A stretch of 64,000 nt of DNA from Laccaria trichodermophora (lineage: Eukaryota > Basidiomycota > Agaricomycetes > Agaricales > Hydnangiaceae), in contig JACTVC010000027.1 in the NCBI GenBank assembly GCA_018417955.1, forward strand, positions 558,001-622,000, read 5' to 3'. The notes beneath the pieces are model-generated. The model was not told where the DNA came from, made no database searches, and worked only from the letters and a program-made list of their open reading frames with translations. Positions 60,009-64,000 of the stretch are shown here, piece after piece; position 1 is the first letter of the stretch, and the number at the start of each line of letters is the position of its first letter. Made by a program: the position numbers and the translations under genes.

Positions 60009-61876
60009 ATGGGTGCTGCACCATCCACGCCTGCAACCCCCACGACTACTCCAGTTGCAACGTCTCCAGTAGACGAAGTAAGTGTGGTCCAATATAGCGC
60101 AGCAGTCTAACAACTTGGCTACAGACTCGGACACCAGTGGAAGCGCCTGCAAAGGATGGTAAAGGAGGAGTGAGCACATTGTCGATTCAAGCCAGCGTTT
60201 CAGTCTCATCACTCGAGGGTTGTAGGTAGGTTCCGAGGTGCCCAACACCTTCAGACCTCGTTATCGTACGTCAAAGGGATTGACACCAGGACGTTACCTG
60301 CCCTCAACCATGTTTATATAGTTTACTATCGTCTCTATCAAGCAGATGGCGCAATTGAATCAAAAAGCCCCGCCTACCTCAACGACCATTTCCTCGGCCG
60401 TATCTTATCCAAAGCCGTCACACCTCCCCATACCGCCGTGTCTCTTAAGAATTACATATGCAAGATTGAAGGATTTTCGGGAGCGGACATATACTCATCG
60501 CTTACAAGCCCAACCGCCCTGAATGATGGCGCTCGCATTGCTATCATGATCTATTCCGGACCGGGTTCGTACGAGAAAGAGCCCATGTTTTTACTTGTCA
60601 AGAGTGCCGAGAGAAGGACGTCCAGTGGCTTTCCGCAACCTTCGGTGACCCTCGAGAATCCGGCCAATTCGCAGTACAGTGAAGTGTCTTCTGCTGCCGT
60701 TCCATGCTTTCTAGGCACTTATTACCCTTTGTTGCAGTCCACTATCGTTTCTATAATCAAGACGGCGAGACTCCTTCGAAAGCATACTTTGACGAAGAAG
60801 ATACAGCTTTAGGGCGCATCCTTGCACTGTCCATCGCGCCCCCTTTCAACGCTGCCTCATTGAGACGCCGGCTTGTTAGAGCAGAAGGCATCAATGACAA
60901 CAGCAAGTCATTGCAGCTGTTCGAGAATATAAGCAGTGACGAGCCCATGAACGATAGCGATGATATACCTATCCTCAGCGATCGGTATCCAGGATACACC
61001 GTGGATGAACCGATGGCCTTCATTATTCGCGATTCAAGTTCCCTGATTCCCGAGTCACCAGAAGTACCGACTGACCAGTATACGGGGCACACAGCGGATG
61101 ATGCAGAACCGATGGAGCCACCAAACATACTAACTCGTTTCTTGTTTAGTTTCAAAGCTATTTCATCTTTTGGTGGGTCCCACACTGGTCGTATACATTG
61201 TACAATTTACGTTTATTTTCTCAGAATCCCCTCAAGATCATCCCACTTGGTTAAGGGTTGTCAAGGGCGAAATTTTGACCTCGGACGGCGTCGAGATTAA
61301 GATGGTCGATTTCAGGAAGGGTAAGCCGTCGCACAAAGTTCAACTTAGTTTCTAATTCTGATCGAAGGGACATTCAACGGTTACATGATGAGAAACTCAG
61401 CTGGCGAAGAGGGATGTGAGTGTCTGTAAAATCCTCACCGTGCCAGCAGAATGTTGACAGGCTTTTCCTCTCCTTCTAGTCGTGTTGCACTGTGAGTATT
61501 TATCCGATTTATACCATATTATGAAGGTAATTTAGGGCGTTTCGACAGCAATAATCGTATATCTATATTGACTTGATGTGGCTTGACTTGATGTGGCTTT
61601 TGTTCAACTTGAGAAGCGCCAAAAATCTTTGACGTCAAAGAGTGTTCAGGCAGAATCTGCTTGAGCAGCGAGCGCCGCTATCCAAAGGGCTAGTTATTTC
61701 GCCGACTACTCTTGAAGCGGGTGTGGAAGTCTGCCAATAATAAGCCATGTATGTTCTTAAGTGTACCATGTATCATGGACGTCTTCAAAACGTCAAAGCT
61801 TCACTAACTAACCAACTATGCTACGGCAATCTATTGTTGGTGCTCTCTTCAATACAACGTCTTTTCTTCTTGACCA
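59667..61876. repeat. segmental duplication block D, copy 2
   Basis: Counterpart of 45757-47920. After ACGTCTTTTCTTCTTGACCA the sequence switches to module C (CACCGATTTGCCGAATCCCC), whereas copy 1 runs into unique DNA. Confidence 0.85.
60009..61535 (+). CDS. two-repeat Agaricomycete domain protein, copy 2
   Basis: Same exon layout as the gene at 46083-47606 and highly similar protein (FLGRILSKAVTPPHTAVSLK; LGRILALSIAPPFNAASLRR; WLRVVKGEILTSDGVEIKMV), ending at TAG 61533-61535. The donor of intron 3 changed: copy 1 uses CACCAG/GTTGTT, while here CACCAGGAC/GTTACC restores a phase-1 site three bases later. Differences such as VPTDQYTGHTADDAEPM are scattered. It appears intact, so both copies may be expressed. 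Confidence 0.75.
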
Positions 61877-62145
61877 CGGCATCCACCGATTTGCCGAATC
61901 CCCATGAGGCATTCCCTATCAGGTCCCCCCACAAACGCACGAGCACCTAGTTTGAGGCTGATCAACTATCGATCGAAAAACACAGCAACTAGTCATTGAA
62001 ACGTATTTCTTCTCTATCGGAGTTACGTAGTGGTTTTCAATATCTCATCGGCTTCTGACTGCAAGCTGTTGCAGGTCGCTGACGTCAATACCGCCTTTCT
62101 TAGCGAGCCAGATCCTGATTTCTTCAAGGCCCTCATCACTTGCAT
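61877..62145. repeat. 3' flank of module C, copy 3
   Basis: Matches 57,365-57,620 (GCCGAATCCCCATGAGGCAT, ATCGATCGAAAAACACAGCA) and more loosely 49,980-50,440. Confidence 0.75.
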
Positions 62146-62496
62146 CTAAGAGAAATCGTTGAACTTGAAGCAAGAGTAGGGGCTGAGATCGAATGAACTT
62201 CTCACCATATCGGCGACCCAAGACGCAAGAATTTGCGACTCGATCAAGCTTTCTGTGGGGACATCGAATAGTTCGGGAGTCAGCCTATTTACGATCTTCT
62301 TCATCATGATTTCTTGCTGCATAGGGTGGAGTCTTCTCCAGGCAATTTCGATCTCTGTCTGATGCCGCCTGAATGTGGGTTGACGTTGATAGCTGAATAT
62401 CTTTCACCAAGGAAATGTGACTACATACGTGTCATTCACCATATCCAACACTAAATCTCTTGCAGCGATAATCATTGCTTCCGGGATGGGAGCCAT
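62146..62496 (-). CDS. small module C gene, copy 3
   Basis: MAPIPEAMIIAARDLVLDMV, RHQTEIEIAWRRLHPMQQEI, MMKKIVNRLTPELFDVPTES, LIESQILASWVADM and a short last exon (FNDFS, stop). Introns and frame are as in the other two copies. Its upstream region carries the second hAT-like element. Confidence 0.6.
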
Positions 62497-62592
62497 GATG
62501 GAGGAATGTTGATGGGGGTTGAGAACAAAGGACAGGAACGACACTGAACACTTCGGACTCCGATTGTTTTAAGTTGTAGGCGCACCCCCGTC

Positions 62593-63387
62593 CAAGGGGG
62601 TGGCGGAACGTGGATCCCGCATATAGGGTTAGGGGGTCGAAATTTTTTTTGGGACCTACTGTATAAAGTCCTTCCAATTAGCCCGAATAACACTCACAAA
62701 GAAGTTGGAGCGTTCAGATGTACAGCAAGCTGCAAATCTACAACTGAGAGCCAATACAAACCGCCTGCAGGATGCCGCGTTCACGCTGCATTCGGTACGT
62801 ACTACCCCGTGTCCGGGCCGCTGAGGTTAGACGTTGAAGGCTCACGATCCATTCAGGCTTCTCAGCTCTGGCAGCCGTATCATATTTGCGCGCCCTGTGC
62901 TCGGCGTCCCGCTGTTCACCACCCCAATGTACAACAAACTCGGTACTAGTATGGGAAGGACCCCGTGCTCGCATGCATGTGTATAGCGCTTGAATGCCCT
63001 GCATATGTTTTTTTCTTCCTGTGTGGCGTGAGCCTACTAACTCTACCAAATTCTTCTTGTTGTAGAAGTACAGCCTCAGGCGGGTACGCGCACGATGCTC
63101 CCGAGCAGCATCACCCGGAGGGGCAACAAAACCAAATAAAAACACAAGGCTAGCCGTGGAGTGAAGTCTTGCATCTGTTAGACTTGTGTGGAGATGGGAG
63201 TGAAGCATCGTCGCGTGTAGAAACTCGAAATGTTTTTAACATAGGAACTTGAAAATTTTATGTTTTCGACATAGGAACTTGGAAAATTTCCTTTTTTAGG
63301 GGGGTAAAGGGGAGGGGGGGTACGTCGAAGATGCCCTAATTTTTTTTGGGACTGTATATGCAAAATCCACGTTCCGCCACCCCCTTG
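62593..63387. mobile_element. hAT-like non-autonomous element, copy 2 (795 bp)
   Basis: Same terminal repeats as the element at 53742 (CAAGGGGGTGGCGGAACGTG and complement) between perfect 8-bp duplications CCCCCGTC (62585-62592 and 63388-63395). The empty site is seen in the paralogous region at about 56,368. The interior is recognisably the same but clearly diverged from copy 1, so the two are not recent sisters. Confidence 0.93.
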
Positions 63388-63723
63388 CCCCCGTCTAAAT
63401 AGCCGTTCAACAATAATCAACAATAATATTGAGTCAAAGGTAGTCAGAGAGTGAAGTTGCGACAAGATCTACAGCACATTAAAATTTCAAAGCTATTCTT
63501 GTTGCATTGAGCCTGACCAAATTGAGACACGTTGTGGTAGTGTCGTTCTATTCGTGGCACTTCCTGTTTATTTCCATTTTTCACGCAGCTTGTTTTTTTG
63601 ACTTCCTTCAGATTTTATATATTTTTCCAGGTCAGGACAACCAATCTTTTCAACCCGCGTTTGAACGCGTCGACCAGCGAAGCATTCCGGCAACTTTTGC
63701 AGGACCGGACCGGGGCATGGATT

Positions 63724-64000
63724 ATGGTAGCCGGTGCCCAAGCAAAACCTTCTCACGACAACTTTATCTCCATGACCGCCATCCTACGTGGCCTTGCAGC
63801 CCTCGCCTGGCTGCGCGACTCAATTGCCAACCAAGCCGAGCGATTCTTCCTCAAAGTCCTCGCAGCGGGCCCGGTGCCCAGACATGTCGCTTTTGTTATG
63901 GATGGAAACCGCAGATACGCTAGAAGGCAGCAGAAGCAGGTACAAGAGGGGCATGCGGATGGGTATGTTGCTTTACGGCGGGTGAGTTTTCCCTGCTTTT
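63724..64000 (+). CDS. RER2: cis-prenyltransferase, 5' part, cut by the window end
   Basis: The exon 63724-63981 reads MVAGAQAKPSHDNFISMTAI, then LRDSIANQAERFFLKVLAAG, then [20 protein letters not shown] up to YVALRR and a GTGAGT donor. The frame is open further upstream to about 63,632 (LFNPRLNASTSEAFRQLLQ) after a possible acceptor, so the true start may be upstream. Unlike the copy at 58062 it retains this 5' region, and no lesion is visible, so it is the best candidate for the working gene. The rest lies outside the window. Confidence 0.8.
   Translation, partial: MVAGAQAKPSHDNFISMTAILRGLAALAWLRDSIANQAERFFLKVLAAGPVPRHVAFVMDGNRRYARRQQKQVQEGHADGYVALRRVSFPCF

Noticed and set aside
1..64000. 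tRNA or rRNA genes
   Set aside because: No cloverleaf with a proper T-arm and acceptor pairing was found by eye; words like GGTTCGAA occur without the rest. A covariance-model search would be decisive.

Overview
The window is nuclear DNA of a mushroom-forming basidiomycete (Agaricomycetes). Genes are split by many introns of about 45-65 nt with GT-AG ends, and several families are typical of this class: a NACHT-WD40 NLR, small BTB proteins, an intron-rich seven-helix membrane protein and two proteins built from a repeated Agaricomycete domain. All gene models were built by eye by joining reading frames at splice sites with matching phase. No RNA gene was recognised.

Layout. 1-2.6 kb: mostly empty, with one long RNA-type hairpin. 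2.6-6.3 kb (-): the stress response regulator SKN7. 7.7-8.2 kb: a decayed tyrosine recombinase. 8.9-9.5 kb (+): a small unknown gene. 10.3-13.1 kb (+): a tandem pair of BTB genes. 13.5-15.2 kb (-): an unknown multi-exon gene. 16.6-17.4 kb (+): a zinc-finger gene. 18.2-19.5 kb (-): trimethylguanosine synthase TGS1. 19.5-24.4 kb: gene-poor, with an inverted-repeat transposon and a Gypsy relic. 24.4-26.1 kb (-): a bHLH factor. 26-30.5 kb: gene-poor, with a solo LTR. 30.6-34.2 kb (-): a NACHT-WD40 NLR. 36.1-41.6 kb (+): a six-BRCT Brc1/Rtt107-like genome-stability protein. 42.9-44.4 kb (+): the seven-helix protein. 44.7-45.7 kb: a hAT-like inverted-repeat element. 48.9-49.7 kb (-): a Pro/Gln/Tyr-rich protein.

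The last 18 kb (45.8-64 kb) is a mosaic of segmental duplications. A 2.2-kb block with a two-domain gene occurs twice. A small gene of about 85 codons occurs three times, each time followed by a cis-prenyltransferase copy: one shredded, one nearly complete but with a nonsense codon and a 5' deletion, and one cut by the window end. Between the first small gene and its prenyltransferase lies a 5.5-kb element with inverted arms of about 1.4 kb, made partly of CATACCATAC-type satellite, around a core of inverted ACTACAAA/TTTGTAGT repeats. Two copies of a 0.8-kb hAT-like non-autonomous element with perfect 8-bp target duplications sit in the same region, each with a related empty site nearby in the window.

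The conserved genes are independent housekeeping or regulatory loci. The accessory part is shaped by duplication, transposition and C-to-T decay. The best candidates for something undescribed are the 5.5-kb long-inverted-repeat element and the CpG-transition pattern in the WD40 repeats of the NLR.
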